A program made the translations under genes and the position numbers. This document shows, piece by piece, positions 36,101 through 43,803 of a DNA stretch of 64,000 nt. How positions within the stretch are numbered: the stretch's first letter is position 1; each line of letters starts with the position of its first letter. The notes below the pieces were generated by a model. That model did not search any database, was not told the origin of the DNA, and was given only the letters and a program-made list of their open reading frames with translations. Origin of the DNA: Corallococcus soli (GTDB taxonomy: Bacteria > Myxococcota > Myxococcia > Myxococcales > Myxococcaceae); assembly GCF_014930455.1 (NCBI RefSeq), contig NZ_JAAIYO010000001.1, positions 310,001 to 374,000 on the forward strand, written 5' to 3'.

Positions 36101-36214
36101 CCACCCCAGGTCGTGCGGCTCACCGACGACTGGTGTCTGGTCCACGACCTGCTCGGCCGCGTGGTCTGGGTGGACCTGCACTCCGGCGCGGTCCACGCCG
36201 TGCCGGTGGAGTGA
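33113..36214 (+). CDS. bpX6-like protein of the MoxR-vWA-propeller system
   Basis: This 1033-residue protein begins in an ATGA overlap with the previous stop. Layout: an N-terminal globular domain (about 1-150, HRGTVVAVAYWFHSGTLG), a Pro/Ala/Ser linker (about 160-365) carrying six short aromatic-basic helices, an alpha-solenoid-like helical middle (about 380-690, LFEQGNVDEALRHAIPLG, EREGRIDEAAFVLAELL, AVAIARRGGAFSDAV) and a C-terminal propeller (about 705-1033, RRVLLALGEAGARLVGPDGR, DRWFIAVRDTVVMVDALA, DWCLVHDLLGRVVWVDLHSG). This matches what I recall of bpX6 proteins, the largest component of the ternary systems. No signal peptide. It ends 15 bases before a convergent response-regulator gene. 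Confidence 0.65.
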   Translation: MSAGARTLRPRAHVHRGTVVAVAYWFHSGTLGVTEARRRMLAAWAPGATAWVMAGGYLLRLATPRQVAVEAAPGLPLVLESGVLTSAPLTAKERQRLAPPPGAIVLVLAGVARVLVPGEPRQVDPGTWLDVSGWQRVAVKGLGAPPPAMRHALAPVPPPTRESFGPGVPALAPEAQRMLARMEGREVVVARRQGLLSRLRHAFGGRSEAAPGSAMTVGRAGFFSRMRAALFPGASAPAAQAPDSQTSGATPAWWRRLFGQSPAREGLTRVDQGTSSATPASPGWFARLLSGLRGSGAPADPHASPSATPNARQGVSSPLMRALRSWLRALGGAPRDAGGGLGPGGAPSPRAPSPPSGPGALARMKSWMLENTPLGRLMLQRKSDYLRHLLDLFEQGNVDEALRHAIPLGKDPDAQAQLALGLPARREELRIQPQRGGGAQQVFGGGAVFDTLRQRYRDLFRRLEREGRIDEAAFVLAELLNATEEAVSFLERHGRLRLAAELAEGRDLPAGLVVRQWLLAKDVARAVAIARRGGAFSDAVLRLEKSHPREAEALRLLWADSLAEAGDWARAVEAVWPVTSARHLAKAWVERGVRAGGASGAKLLVHQALGFPEGFAAARANIEALLEDEAPERAPERFAFATELLRQEPSDAQAALLTPTVRALLRDRARDLTVPLDALIKRLRNLKEPAMAALRADLSLPAEPVLRAWSEASASERTPIQVRRDRNDAGAHAVHDAVVLPGRRVLLALGEAGARLVGPDGRTLAWFDVPAFSLVLSSQGNRALALARRGDVWRLSRLDLVERRASRWCDAELGAWAPTYDGDRWFIAVRDTVVMVDALAQDLRSLWRVPQVGGTVLELAADARHLSFLVLHLTGEEEFERLERWGYDLEGGPTLRQRASLPGLSRRPDIHALTPDGEAAAARRDAAEDEALAPWPFLPSFVGRRGHPLPSGAPSCVGVVLSQGWSAARFTQDASHTVNLRDLAGHLRGAFLFSGVPPQVVRLTDDWCLVHDLLGRVVWVDLHSGAVHAVPVE
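33692..34222 (+). repeat. Six spaced aromatic-basic helix motifs in the bpX6-like linker
   Basis: Within residues 194-370 the motifs are LLSRLRHAF, FFSRMRAALF, AWWRRLFGQ, WFARLLSGL, LMRALRSWLRAL and LARMKSWML. They are separated by 20-30 residue Pro/Ser/Ala spacers. The DNA is not repetitive, so the motif is conserved at the protein level only. Confidence 0.5.
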
Positions 36215-36229
36215 GCGCGCGGGCTGGCG

Positions 36230-36910
36230 TCAGGCGCAGCGCAGGTGGCTGGGGACGATGACGATGCTCGCGGTCAGCGCGCACGCGGCGTCGTCCACCT
36301 CCAGCACCACCCGCACGCCCTCCACCGTCACCAGCAGCGAGGGCTGCTCGCTGTGCAGCGCCATCAGCCAGGACGACGCCAGGGGCAGCTCCGTGGCCGC
36401 CAGCTCCGCGGCGCGCAGCAGGTGCACGCGCACCGCGTGGCGGATGGCGTCCGGCAGCGCATGCAGCGAGTAGAGCGATTCATCCGGCAGCCGCAGCGTG
36501 TACGGCAGGCGCGGCGGCTCCGGCTTCCGAGGGGGCAGCTCCCGCAGCCGCTCCGTCAGGTCCGACACCAGCGTCTCCGGCCGCACCGGCTTGCGCAGGA
36601 AGCCCACCACCCCGCCCAGGGACACCTCCGGTGGACCGCTGGCGCTGGACATCATCATCACCGACAGGTGCCGCAGCCGCGCGTCCGTGCGCAGCCGCCC
36701 GTACAGCTCCCACCCGTCCACGCGGGGCAGCATCAAGTCCAACAGGACCAGGTCCGGGTGCTGGGCCCGCGGCCGGTGGCGCAGCCAGTTCAACGCCTCC
36801 GCGCCGTCCGACACGAGCGACACCACGAAGCCCGCTTCGCGCGCCGCCCGACCCACGCCTTCCCGCCACGTCTGGTCATCCTCGACGAGCAGCAGGTGGT
36901 GGATGCCCAT
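36230..36910 (-). CDS. Response regulator, REC domain with unrecognised C-terminal region
   Basis: This 226-residue protein has a receiver domain with N-terminal acids (LLLVEDDQTWREG), the phospho-acceptor Asp in LVLLDLMLPRVDGWELY, Ser in MMMSSASG and the conserved Lys in FLRKPVRPE. The remaining 100 residues (LRLPDESLYSLHALPDAIRHAV, LEVDDAACALTASIVIVP) are not a DNA-binding domain I recognise. ATG at 36910 follows AAGG; a GTG six bases upstream is possible. Neighbours are a convergent bpX6-like gene and a divergent small gene, so no kinase partner is adjacent; the kinase at 37464 is half a kilobase away on the other strand. Confidence 0.83.
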   Translation of the reverse strand: MGIHHLLLVEDDQTWREGVGRAAREAGFVVSLVSDGAEALNWLRHRPRAQHPDLVLLDLMLPRVDGWELYGRLRTDARLRHLSVMMMSSASGPPEVSLGGVVGFLRKPVRPETLVSDLTERLRELPPRKPEPPRLPYTLRLPDESLYSLHALPDAIRHAVRVHLLRAAELAATELPLASSWLMALHSEQPSLLVTVEGVRVVLEVDDAACALTASIVIVPSHLRCA

Positions 36911-37100
36911 GGTCACCTTGATTCGACCCGCTTTCCCTTGGGTTCTTGAAGCCGACCCGGGTCAAACGGGTCCCCCAGCGTTGCCTGCCCGACACTGGGC
37001 GGGGAGGACTGTTCCCGCCGGACGCTCTGCTCCCCTTCTTGAAAATGACCGTCACGCTGTCTTGTTGCAGGCAGGGTGCAATGCACACCCTGGGGCCGCC

Positions 37101-37361
37101 ATGGCCTACCGTTTCCAGCTTGAACCGCAGGTGGTGCGCACGCTCAGTGCGTGTCCGACAGGGGTGCGCACGCGGCTCCAGGAAGAACTGGGCGCGCTCG
37201 CCAGCCTGATGCCGGGGAGGCCGGTGCCGCTGCCGGCGCGGGAGGGGGCGGCGGTGCTCGCCTGCGGCTTCCAGGTGCGCTACCGGCTGGAGCCCGGGGA
37301 GGGCCTGCTGCGGCTGACCACCCTCCAGCCGCTCGGGGTGGTCCCTCCCCCTCCTGTGTGA
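37101..37361 (+). CDS. Orphan RelE/ParE-fold small protein
   Basis: The 86-residue protein MAYRFQLEPQVVRTLSAC... has the order helix-helix-strands (RLQEELGALASLMPGR, AAVLACGFQVRYRLEPGEGLLRLTTLQPL) of the RelE/ParE toxin fold, especially the core VRYRLEPGEGLLRLTTL. There is no antitoxin gene on either side, so it may be a domesticated orphan. Catalytic residues cannot be pinned down. The gene has no strong ribosome site, and the 190 bases upstream include TTGAAA at about 37039, possibly a -35 element without a clear -10. Confidence 0.55.
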   Translation: MAYRFQLEPQVVRTLSACPTGVRTRLQEELGALASLMPGRPVPLPAREGAAVLACGFQVRYRLEPGEGLLRLTTLQPLGVVPPPPV

Positions 37362-37463
37362 CCGGAGCCCCACACGGTCCTTGTCGGGGCGGTGGCCGGG
37401 CGCCTAAGTCGGGGAAGCCCCTCCGCGGGTTTTCTCCTCCCGCCCACCGCGAGCCTGCGCACC

Positions 37464-39377
37464 GTGTCCCACCAGCCCCTGGCCGATTTCCTCTTCCAGT
37501 CCCGGAACGTCCTCCAGGACGCGTGGATCCACGAAGCCCCGGGCTCTGGGGACGTCTTCGCCCGCGTGCTGGACGCGGTGGCGGCCCGGATGGCGAACCC
37601 GGGGGCCCTGGTCTCCGACGAGTTCGCGCGCGAGGCGGCGGTGCTCGTGCGCGGCCCGGACGGACGTCCCGTGGTGTCGGGCTTCCGGCGGCTGCGGCGC
37701 ACGGTGCTGCGGCTGTGGCGTGAACAGACCGGCGAGGACGCGGCGCCGGACGTGGCGGAGCGCTTCCACCAGGCCGTGGACGCGGTGGAGGCCGCGGCGC
37801 TGGAGGCGTACGTCCAGGGGCGCCTGACCGAGGCGCGGGACGCGCAGGCCGCGTCCGGGACGCAGGCCGGTCCGGAGGAGTCCGGGCCGCGCCGCTGGGA
37901 GGACATCTTCACGCACCTGGGCGTGGGCGTGGGCGTGATGGAGGCGGAGGACAGCACGCTCGTGGCGGCGAACCCCGCGCTCGCGCGCATGCACGGCCAG
38001 CCCGCCGAGGCGCTCAAGGGCCTGCGGCTGGAGGAGCTGGTGGCGCCCGAGTCCCGGGGGGCGCTGCCCCGGCACATGGCGGCCGCCAGCTCCAAGCCGT
38101 CGCACGAATACGAAGCGCTGCACCTGCGCCGCGACGGCAGCCGCTTCCCCGCCTTCGTGCACGTCACGTCCCTGCGCGACGCCACCGGCCGCCGCGTGGG
38201 CCGCGCCGCCACGGTGCTGGACATCACCCAGCGGCGCCAGGCGGAGACCGAGCGGCAGCGGCTGCTGGCCACCATTGAAGCGGAGCGCTCGCGGCTGTCG
38301 GCGGTGTTGGACCAGCTGCCCGCGGGCGTGCTCATCGCGGAGGCCCCCAGCGGCCGGCTGCTGCTGGGCAACCGCGCGCTGGAGTCGCTGCTGGGTCAGC
38401 CCTTCCGGCCTGCCTCCAGCCTGGCGGACTACGACGCGGCCCACCAGATGTTCGGCGCGGACAGCCAGCTGCTGCCGGACGACGCATGGCCCATGGCGCG
38501 CGCGCTGCGCACCGGGGAGACGCGCACGGCGGAGCCCTTCCAGGTGCGGCGGCCGGACGGCACCACCGCGCACCTGCTGGGCTCCAGCGCGCCCGTGCGG
38601 GACTCCGCGGGCCACATCGTCGCGGGGGTCGTCACCCTGGTGGACGTCACCGAGCGCCGGCGCGCGGAGGAGGCGGCGCGCGAGGCGGCGCTGTTCGGCG
38701 AGCGGTTCATCGCCATCGTCAGCCACGACCTGCGCAACCCCCTCAACGCCATCCAGCTGTCCGCGACGAAGCTGCTGCACGGCGACGCGCTCCCGGAGCG
38801 CGACCGCAAGGCGGTGTCCCGCATCGCCCGCTCCGGCGAGCGGATGGCGCGGATGATCTCCGAGCTGCTGGACTTCACCCGCAGCCGGCTGGGCGGCGGC
38901 ATCCCCATCGAGCGGGTGCCCGGTGACGTGCGCGCGGTGGTGCGCCAGGCGGTGGACGAGCTGGAGGCCGCGTGGCCGGAGCGCACGCTCACGCTCCAGG
39001 TGGGCACCGGCCGCTTCGACGGCGCCTGGGACGCGGACCGGCTGCTCCAGGTGGTGAGCAACCTGGGGGGCAACGCGCTCCAGTACAGCCCGCCGGACTC
39101 GCCGGTCCGCTTCACGCTGACGGACCAGGGAGAAGGGGTGTCGCTGGAGGTGCAGAACAGCGGCACGCCCATCCCGCCGGACGTGCTGCCCCACCTGTTC
39201 AACCCCTTCCGGCGCGGCGGCGGCGGCAACACGCACGGCGGCCTGGGCCTGGGGCTCTACATCGTCGAACAGGTGGTGAAGGGCCACGGCGGGCGCATCG
39301 AGGTGCGCTCCCGCGCTCCGGAGGGCACCGTGTTCCGCGTGCTGCTGCCGCGCGGCGCCAACCCTCCGGCGCCCTAG
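37464..39377 (+). CDS. PAS-domain sensor histidine kinase overlapping a response regulator gene
   Basis: The 637-residue soluble kinase has an N-terminal helical sensor (FLFQSRNVLQDAWIHEAP, LVSDEFAREAAVLVRGPDG) resembling RsbR-like or other input bundles. A PAS follows (HLGVGVGVMEAEDSTLVAANPALARM) and another PAS (VLDQLPAGVLIAEAPSGRLLL). HisKA (FIAIVSHDLRNPLNAIQLSA, His acceptor) and HATPase (VVSNLGGNALQYSP, EVQNSGTPIPP, GLGLGLYIVEQVVKGHGG) complete it. GTG at 37464 was used; a further GTG at 37392 extends by 24 residues. Its last four bases overlap the last four bases of the response-regulator gene on the other strand. Confidence 0.88.
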   Translation: MSHQPLADFLFQSRNVLQDAWIHEAPGSGDVFARVLDAVAARMANPGALVSDEFAREAAVLVRGPDGRPVVSGFRRLRRTVLRLWREQTGEDAAPDVAERFHQAVDAVEAAALEAYVQGRLTEARDAQAASGTQAGPEESGPRRWEDIFTHLGVGVGVMEAEDSTLVAANPALARMHGQPAEALKGLRLEELVAPESRGALPRHMAAASSKPSHEYEALHLRRDGSRFPAFVHVTSLRDATGRRVGRAATVLDITQRRQAETERQRLLATIEAERSRLSAVLDQLPAGVLIAEAPSGRLLLGNRALESLLGQPFRPASSLADYDAAHQMFGADSQLLPDDAWPMARALRTGETRTAEPFQVRRPDGTTAHLLGSSAPVRDSAGHIVAGVVTLVDVTERRRAEEAAREAALFGERFIAIVSHDLRNPLNAIQLSATKLLHGDALPERDRKAVSRIARSGERMARMISELLDFTRSRLGGGIPIERVPGDVRAVVRQAVDELEAAWPERTLTLQVGTGRFDGAWDADRLLQVVSNLGGNALQYSPPDSPVRFTLTDQGEGVSLEVQNSGTPIPPDVLPHLFNPFRRGGGGNTHGGLGLGLYIVEQVVKGHGGRIEVRSRAPEGTVFRVLLPRGANPPAP

Positions 39378-39754
39378 TAGGCGGCGGCTAATTCGGACTG
39401 CGAGCGAAAGGGCTCCAGCGCCCGCATCAGGTCATCCAGGTCCAGCGGCTTCGGGATGGAGGCCCGGATGCCCTGGGGGACCGGCCGCGTGGCCCCCGCG
39501 CCCGACACGACGATGACGGGCAGGTTCTTCAGGCGCGGCTCCTTCTGGAGTCGCTCCATCAGCTCCCAGCCGCTCATCACCGGCATCATCAGGTCCAGCA
39601 GCATCACGTCCGGCAGGGGCTGGCGCCGCAGGCGCTCCCACGCGTGGAGGCCATTGCCGGCGACCTCCACGGCGAAGCCCTCCAGCGTGAGGAACTCCTC
39701 CAGCATCTCCCGGCTGTCGACATGGTCTTCCACGAGCAGGATGAGGCTTCGCAT
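39374..39754 (-). CDS. Stand-alone response regulator (REC only)
   Basis: The 126-residue protein is a single receiver: LILLVEDHVDSREMLEEFL, Asp acceptor in VMLLDLMMPVMSGWELME, VIVVSGAGA with conserved Ser and Lys in SIPKPLDLDDL. No output domain, so it works by protein contact or as part of a relay. It is convergent with, and overlaps by four bases, the kinase gene at 37464; a phosphotransfer pair is plausible. ATG at 39754 was chosen since the family motif starts right after it. The 243 bases upstream contain no gene I can support. Confidence 0.88.
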   Translation of the reverse strand: MRSLILLVEDHVDSREMLEEFLTLEGFAVEVAGNGLHAWERLRRQPLPDVMLLDLMMPVMSGWELMERLQKEPRLKNLPVIVVSGAGATRPVPQGIRASIPKPLDLDDLMRALEPFRSQSELAAAY

Positions 39755-39997
39755 GGCGCCCCCAGCCTCCTCCCGTCCGAGCCCGCGCGGAAAGTCCCCG
39801 TGTCCAGGGAACGTCCAACCCTGGACGGAAGCACTGCCCAGTGTGGGGCCGGTGGCACTCGCGGTGCCTTCCGGGGCAGGGGGACCGGAGGGACCCAGGG
39901 GGGCGGCGGAAACGAGGATGGGGCCTCCCCCCACCACGCTGTCGAAGCGCGGAAGGCGAAGGCCCCACCGGGTGCATCAGGCGCGAAAGGCGGCGGC

Positions 39998-40708
39998 TCA
40001 GCCCTTGTAGTGGTGCACGGACATGATGGGGTAGTTCATGGACGTCATGCTGATGCGCTGAGAGCCATCCGAGTTCACGTTGTTGGAGCCGATGAACTGG
40101 GCCTTGCCGTCCTTCCAGCCCGCGAACATCACGACATGCTGGCCGCTGCCCACCTTCATGGAGACGACGTCGCCCGGCTTCGCGTCCTTCAGGTCCACGC
40201 GCTGGAAGTTCGGATCCTTGTCCAGGTTCGCCTGGAGGGTCATCACGGAGGCGCTGTGCTGGCTGTCCTTGATCTGCCCCGCCTGCTCCAGGCACGCGGA
40301 GACGAAGTTGGCGCAGTTCACGTCGTTGGGGACCCAGTCCTCCATGTCCGCGCCCACGCCGCTGCCTTCCATCTTCAGCGAGCCGGCGTTCTTGCCCAGG
40401 TGCGACTGGGCAATCTCGAACGGGCTGCCACCGGGGCCGCGAGAGGCCGGGCCCGCGCCGCCCGCGGGCGCCGTCACGTTGCCCGAGCCGCTGGAGCCGC
40501 TGGAGCCACCAGAAGCCTGGGTGCCGCCGCTGCCGGAGGTGCCGGGCTCGAAGGTGTCCTTGGAGCCGGGGATGTTCAGGCTCTTGCCCGTGTAGATGAG
40601 GTTCTTGTCCTTGATGTCCGGGTTGGCCTTCATCAGGTCGCCAACGCTGGTGTTGTAGCGCTTGGCCAGGGCCGAAAGGGTGTCGCCAGACTGGATGCGG
40701 TAGCTCAT
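39998..40708 (-). CDS. LysM plus NlpC/CHAP-like cysteine-peptidase protein
   Basis: The 236-residue protein opens with a LysM domain (YRIQSGDTLSALAKRYNTSV...NLIYTGKSLNIP) that binds peptidoglycan glycan chains, then a Gly/Ser/Thr linker, then a papain-like hydrolase domain. The probable catalytic Cys is in DVNCANFVSACLEQAG and the His in GQHVVMFAGW, with the polar residue after it (FIGSNN). CHAP/NlpC enzymes cut peptide cross-links. There is no signal peptide, so release would need lysis, a leaderless route or a dedicated exporter. A GGAG site precedes the ATG. Could be a lysin or effector; function is inferred. Confidence 0.72.
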   Translation of the reverse strand: MSYRIQSGDTLSALAKRYNTSVGDLMKANPDIKDKNLIYTGKSLNIPGSKDTFEPGTSGSGGTQASGGSSGSSGSGNVTAPAGGAGPASRGPGGSPFEIAQSHLGKNAGSLKMEGSGVGADMEDWVPNDVNCANFVSACLEQAGQIKDSQHSASVMTLQANLDKDPNFQRVDLKDAKPGDVVSMKVGSGQHVVMFAGWKDGKAQFIGSNNVNSDGSQRISMTSMNYPIMSVHHYKG

Positions 40709-41041
40709 GTGGGGGGGCTCCGGTTGGGAGCAGTGACCCGACCGCGGTCACCGGCTGCGATTGATTCCATTCTCGCCATTCAAGAACCCGGGTTGCGTCC
40801 TCCACCTGCTTTTCCCTGAAAGCACGCACATGGAGGGGAAGAGCACACCCACGGTGGAATCCCCGCCACGAAAGGACTGGAAGGCGGTGGCTTTTCCGCC
40901 CCGGATGGACTCCGGAGCGGATGTCGCGGCGCGCAATTTCCCGGGATTTGTGAGGGGCCCGGGAGGGCGTGCTGTCGGGCCGGGGATGGGGGGCGTGCGG
41001 GCCGCTTGAACCGGGTGGGAGGCCCTGCGCATGGTGGTGGT
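40709..41041. other. Intergenic region with an inverted repeat before the LysM gene
   Basis: This 333-base divergent region contains GTGACC-N7-GGTCAC (40733-40751), 25 bases upstream of the LysM start and therefore near where a promoter would sit. It also has a locally AT-richer stretch (GATTGATTCCATTCTCGCCATTCAAGA). No small gene was supportable. The inverted repeat could be an operator, but it is short enough to occur by chance. Confidence 0.35.
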
Positions 41042-42145
41042 GTGACGACCATTGCTCATCCCGACTTCACGGCGGCGCGGTTTGGCGACTTCCCGGACGC
41101 GCGCTTCCAGCCGGCGCCCGCGGACGGCGTCCTGCCCGAGGGCTTCTTCACCACGACGAACCTGCCCACCTACGTGCGGGTGGACGGCCGGTGGCGGATG
41201 CCGCGCGAGCCGCGCATGGACGGGGCGCTGGTGCTGGACGCGCAAGGGGAGCTGTGGGTGCGCGAGGGCCGGCGGGTGAAGGCGGGCGAGCGCGTGGTGG
41301 TGGGGCTGGCGGAGGACGGCCGCGACGGCGTGTTCGTGAACATGGCGTACCTGGCGGAGGGCGGGGACGGCGAGTTCAAGTTCATGACGAGCGAGGTGTC
41401 GCGTGAGAAGCCCATCGACTACGCGCACATGGCGCGGCTGTTGGTGGAGGAGCGCGAGCGGGGCGGCTATCCCATCTGGGTGACGGGGCCGGCGCTGGTG
41501 CACTCGCGGGCGCGCGCGGACATGACGTGGTTCGTGACGAACGGCTTCGTGGGGGCGCTGCTCGCGGGCAACGCGGTGGCGGTGCACGACATCGAAGCGT
41601 CCATCTTCGGCACCACGCTGGGGATGAGCGGCGCGGGCGAGGCGACGTCCGGCGGCCACGGGCTGCACATGCGGGCCATCAACCGGGTGCGGCAGGCGGG
41701 CTCCATCGCGAAGGCGGTGGAGGCGGGCATCATCACCAACGGCATCATGCATGCGTGCGTGGTGAACAAGGTGCCCTTCGTGCTGACGGGCTCCATCCGG
41801 GATGACGGCCCGTTGCCGGACGTGGTGACGGACAACCTGGCGGCGCAGGACGCGATGCGCCGGCACGCGGTGAAGGCGACGATGGCGGTGCTCATCGCCA
41901 CGGCGCTGCACGCCATCGCGACGGGGAACATGCTGCCGGCGTTCGTGGTGGAGCAGGACGGGGCGCTGCGGGAGCTGCCCACCATCTGCGTGGACTCGTC
42001 CGAGTTCGTGGTGAGCAAGCTGAAGGACCGCGGCACGCATCAGGCGTTCGGCGTGGTGACCAACGCGCAGGACTTCATGCACATCCTGCGGCTGTACGTG
42101 GAGCGCGAGCTGGCGGCGCGAGCGCTGCCTCCGAAGCCGGTGTAG
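41042..42145 (+). CDS. TIGR00300/ornithine-cyclodeaminase-like protein
   Basis: This 367-residue protein matches the family first described from archaea and linked to ornithine cyclodeaminase or LOR/SDH-type enzymes: HPDFTAARFGDFPDARFQPAP, FFTTTNLPTYVRVDG, FKFMTSEVSREKPIDY. The NAD-binding part is VTGPALVHSRARADMTWF, GFVGALLAGNAVAVHDIEAS and FGTTLGMSGAGEATSGG-HGLHMRAINRVR. Homologues convert ornithine to proline and ammonia, or form the C-terminal half of two-domain ArgZ/AgrE. Here the N-terminal dihydrolase half is missing. GTG at 41042 is the start used; no ribosome site is obvious. Substrate is inferred from family. Confidence 0.7.
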   Translation: MTTIAHPDFTAARFGDFPDARFQPAPADGVLPEGFFTTTNLPTYVRVDGRWRMPREPRMDGALVLDAQGELWVREGRRVKAGERVVVGLAEDGRDGVFVNMAYLAEGGDGEFKFMTSEVSREKPIDYAHMARLLVEERERGGYPIWVTGPALVHSRARADMTWFVTNGFVGALLAGNAVAVHDIEASIFGTTLGMSGAGEATSGGHGLHMRAINRVRQAGSIAKAVEAGIITNGIMHACVVNKVPFVLTGSIRDDGPLPDVVTDNLAAQDAMRRHAVKATMAVLIATALHAIATGNMLPAFVVEQDGALRELPTICVDSSEFVVSKLKDRGTHQAFGVVTNAQDFMHILRLYVERELAARALPPKPV

Positions 42146-42150
42146 CCCCT

Positions 42151-43803
42151 TCAGCGCTGGCTGACGGCGGAGGTGGGTTTCCACTCCGCGCGGGACAGGC
42201 CGCCTTCGGTGCCGAAGAAGGCGGAGTCACCTTCCGGAAGCACCGCGTACACGCGCGGATCCGCCAGCCGGGGCAGGGCGTGCACCGCGCCGGTGCCCGC
42301 GTCGAAGTACGAAGCGCCGAGCAGCGTGCCCACCAGCGCCCCGCCGGGCACGAGCGCGGCGGAGACGATGGCCGGGGAAGGCAGGCCGGCCGTGGTGCGC
42401 ACGCGCGTCCACTTCACGCCGTCGAAGTAGCTGAAGCCGTCCTGGCAGGTGCCCGCGATGGCGCGTCCCTCCGCGTCGGTGGACAGCGCCGTCACCCAGT
42501 TGTCGGTGAGGTCGCGACCGTCATGGAAGCGCTGCCAGCGCTCGCCGTCCCAGCGCAGGAGGCCGCGGTCCTCGCTGCCCATCCACAGGAAGCGGCCGGA
42601 GCCCTCCGCGACGGACGGGTGTTCGCTCCAGCCCTCGGGGAGGGCCAGGCGCTTCATCAGCGACAGGGGAGCGCTGCCCGGAGTGACGACGGAGACGCCG
42701 CGTCCATCCACGAGCGCCACCCCGTCCAGCGCCCGCGAAGCGCCGAGCACGGACAGCTTCCCCAGGGCCACGGGGTTGCGGCCGCCGTAGGCCATCTGCG
42801 TCCACGTCTTCCCGTCATGGAAGCCCAGGCCGTACGTGGTGGCGACGTAGAGGTTCTGTCCGTCGCTGGTGATGCCCAGCACCTGGTTGCTGGGAAGCGA
42901 GGGCGTGCGGAAGGTCTGCCACCGGCCGTCATCCCGCTGCCAGCAGGCGCCCCGGTCGAAGGTGCCCACGACGAGCCGGCCCTTGTGCCGGGCGAGCGCG
43001 GTGATGTGATTGCCACAGAGCTGCCCGGTGGGCGTCACGCGGCGCCAGCCCTTCGCCTCACGAAGGAAGACGCCCGCGGCGTGGGTGCCCGCCCAGTCAC
43101 CGTTCAACACGGTGGCGCCAGCGGGAACGCTCGCCGCGTCCTCGGAGGCGCCCCACGCGCGCACGTCGCCGTGGCTGCCCACGACGCTCACGCCGTGCTC
43201 CGTGACGGTGAAGGACAACGGCCCCGTGGGCACGGAGCCCACCGCCGCGAGCCGCCCACGCGAGTCGATGGAGAACGCGCCCTCGCTGGTGCCCACGTCC
43301 ACGCCGTCGCGCGTGTCGGAGAGGTAGCGCACCGGCCCCGGCAGCGCCCACGAGCGCGAGGTGCCCAGCTCGAACAGGCGGCCCTCGGCGGTGCCGGCGA
43401 ACCGGGGCGAGAACGCGGTGTACGCGGTGCCCGGCACCAGCACGGCGGCCAGTGACTCCAACCGGCTCACGTAGTCCGGCGTGCTCGCGTCCTCGGCGGC
43501 GGGCAGCGCCTGCCAGCGCACGTCCATCACGGGCGTCACCTGGAAGTCCGCGTCCAGCGACACGAGCCCTTCATCGGTGGCCACGAAGAGCCGGTCACCG
43601 GTGGACTCCAGCGCGCGGCAGAAGTGGCTGGGGAGGCCGTCCTCGACGGTGAGCACGCGCACGGAGCGGCCGGCGGGCGTGAACACCTCCAGCCCGCCTT
43701 CGGTGCATGCGACGACGTGGCCCCCGAAGGGCTCCACGTCGTGCACGGTCTCGGTGTTGGTGACGGTGGCCGCGAGGGCCAGGGCAGTGAGGGCGGAGAG
43801 CAT
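42151..43803 (-). CDS. Exported beta-propeller protein (two-component-regulator-propeller-like)
   Basis: This 550-residue protein has a signal peptide (MLSALTALALAATVTNT) and repeats of the reg-propeller type: VLTVEDGLPSHFCRAL, DGLPSH-like and LPSNQVLGITSDGQNLYVATTYGLG, DLTDNWVTALSTDAEGRAIAG, TTAGLPSPAIVSAALVPGGALVGT. Such blades are common in the sensor halves of hybrid kinases, but no kinase or output domain is present here, so it is a stand-alone periplasmic propeller. It converges with the TIGR00300 gene (five-base gap). Start is the ATG at 43803, following GAGGG; GTG at 43806 is adjacent. Confidence 0.75.
   Translation of the reverse strand: MLSALTALALAATVTNTETVHDVEPFGGHVVACTEGGLEVFTPAGRSVRVLTVEDGLPSHFCRALESTGDRLFVATDEGLVSLDADFQVTPVMDVRWQALPAAEDASTPDYVSRLESLAAVLVPGTAYTAFSPRFAGTAEGRLFELGTSRSWALPGPVRYLSDTRDGVDVGTSEGAFSIDSRGRLAAVGSVPTGPLSFTVTEHGVSVVGSHGDVRAWGASEDAASVPAGATVLNGDWAGTHAAGVFLREAKGWRRVTPTGQLCGNHITALARHKGRLVVGTFDRGACWQRDDGRWQTFRTPSLPSNQVLGITSDGQNLYVATTYGLGFHDGKTWTQMAYGGRNPVALGKLSVLGASRALDGVALVDGRGVSVVTPGSAPLSLMKRLALPEGWSEHPSVAEGSGRFLWMGSEDRGLLRWDGERWQRFHDGRDLTDNWVTALSTDAEGRAIAGTCQDGFSYFDGVKWTRVRTTAGLPSPAIVSAALVPGGALVGTLLGASYFDAGTGAVHALPRLADPRVYAVLPEGDSAFFGTEGGLSRAEWKPTSAVSQR

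Noticed and set aside
37392-37463. Upstream GTG as the kinase start
   Set aside because: It adds 24 unconserved, low-complexity residues and has no better ribosome site; kept only as an alternative.
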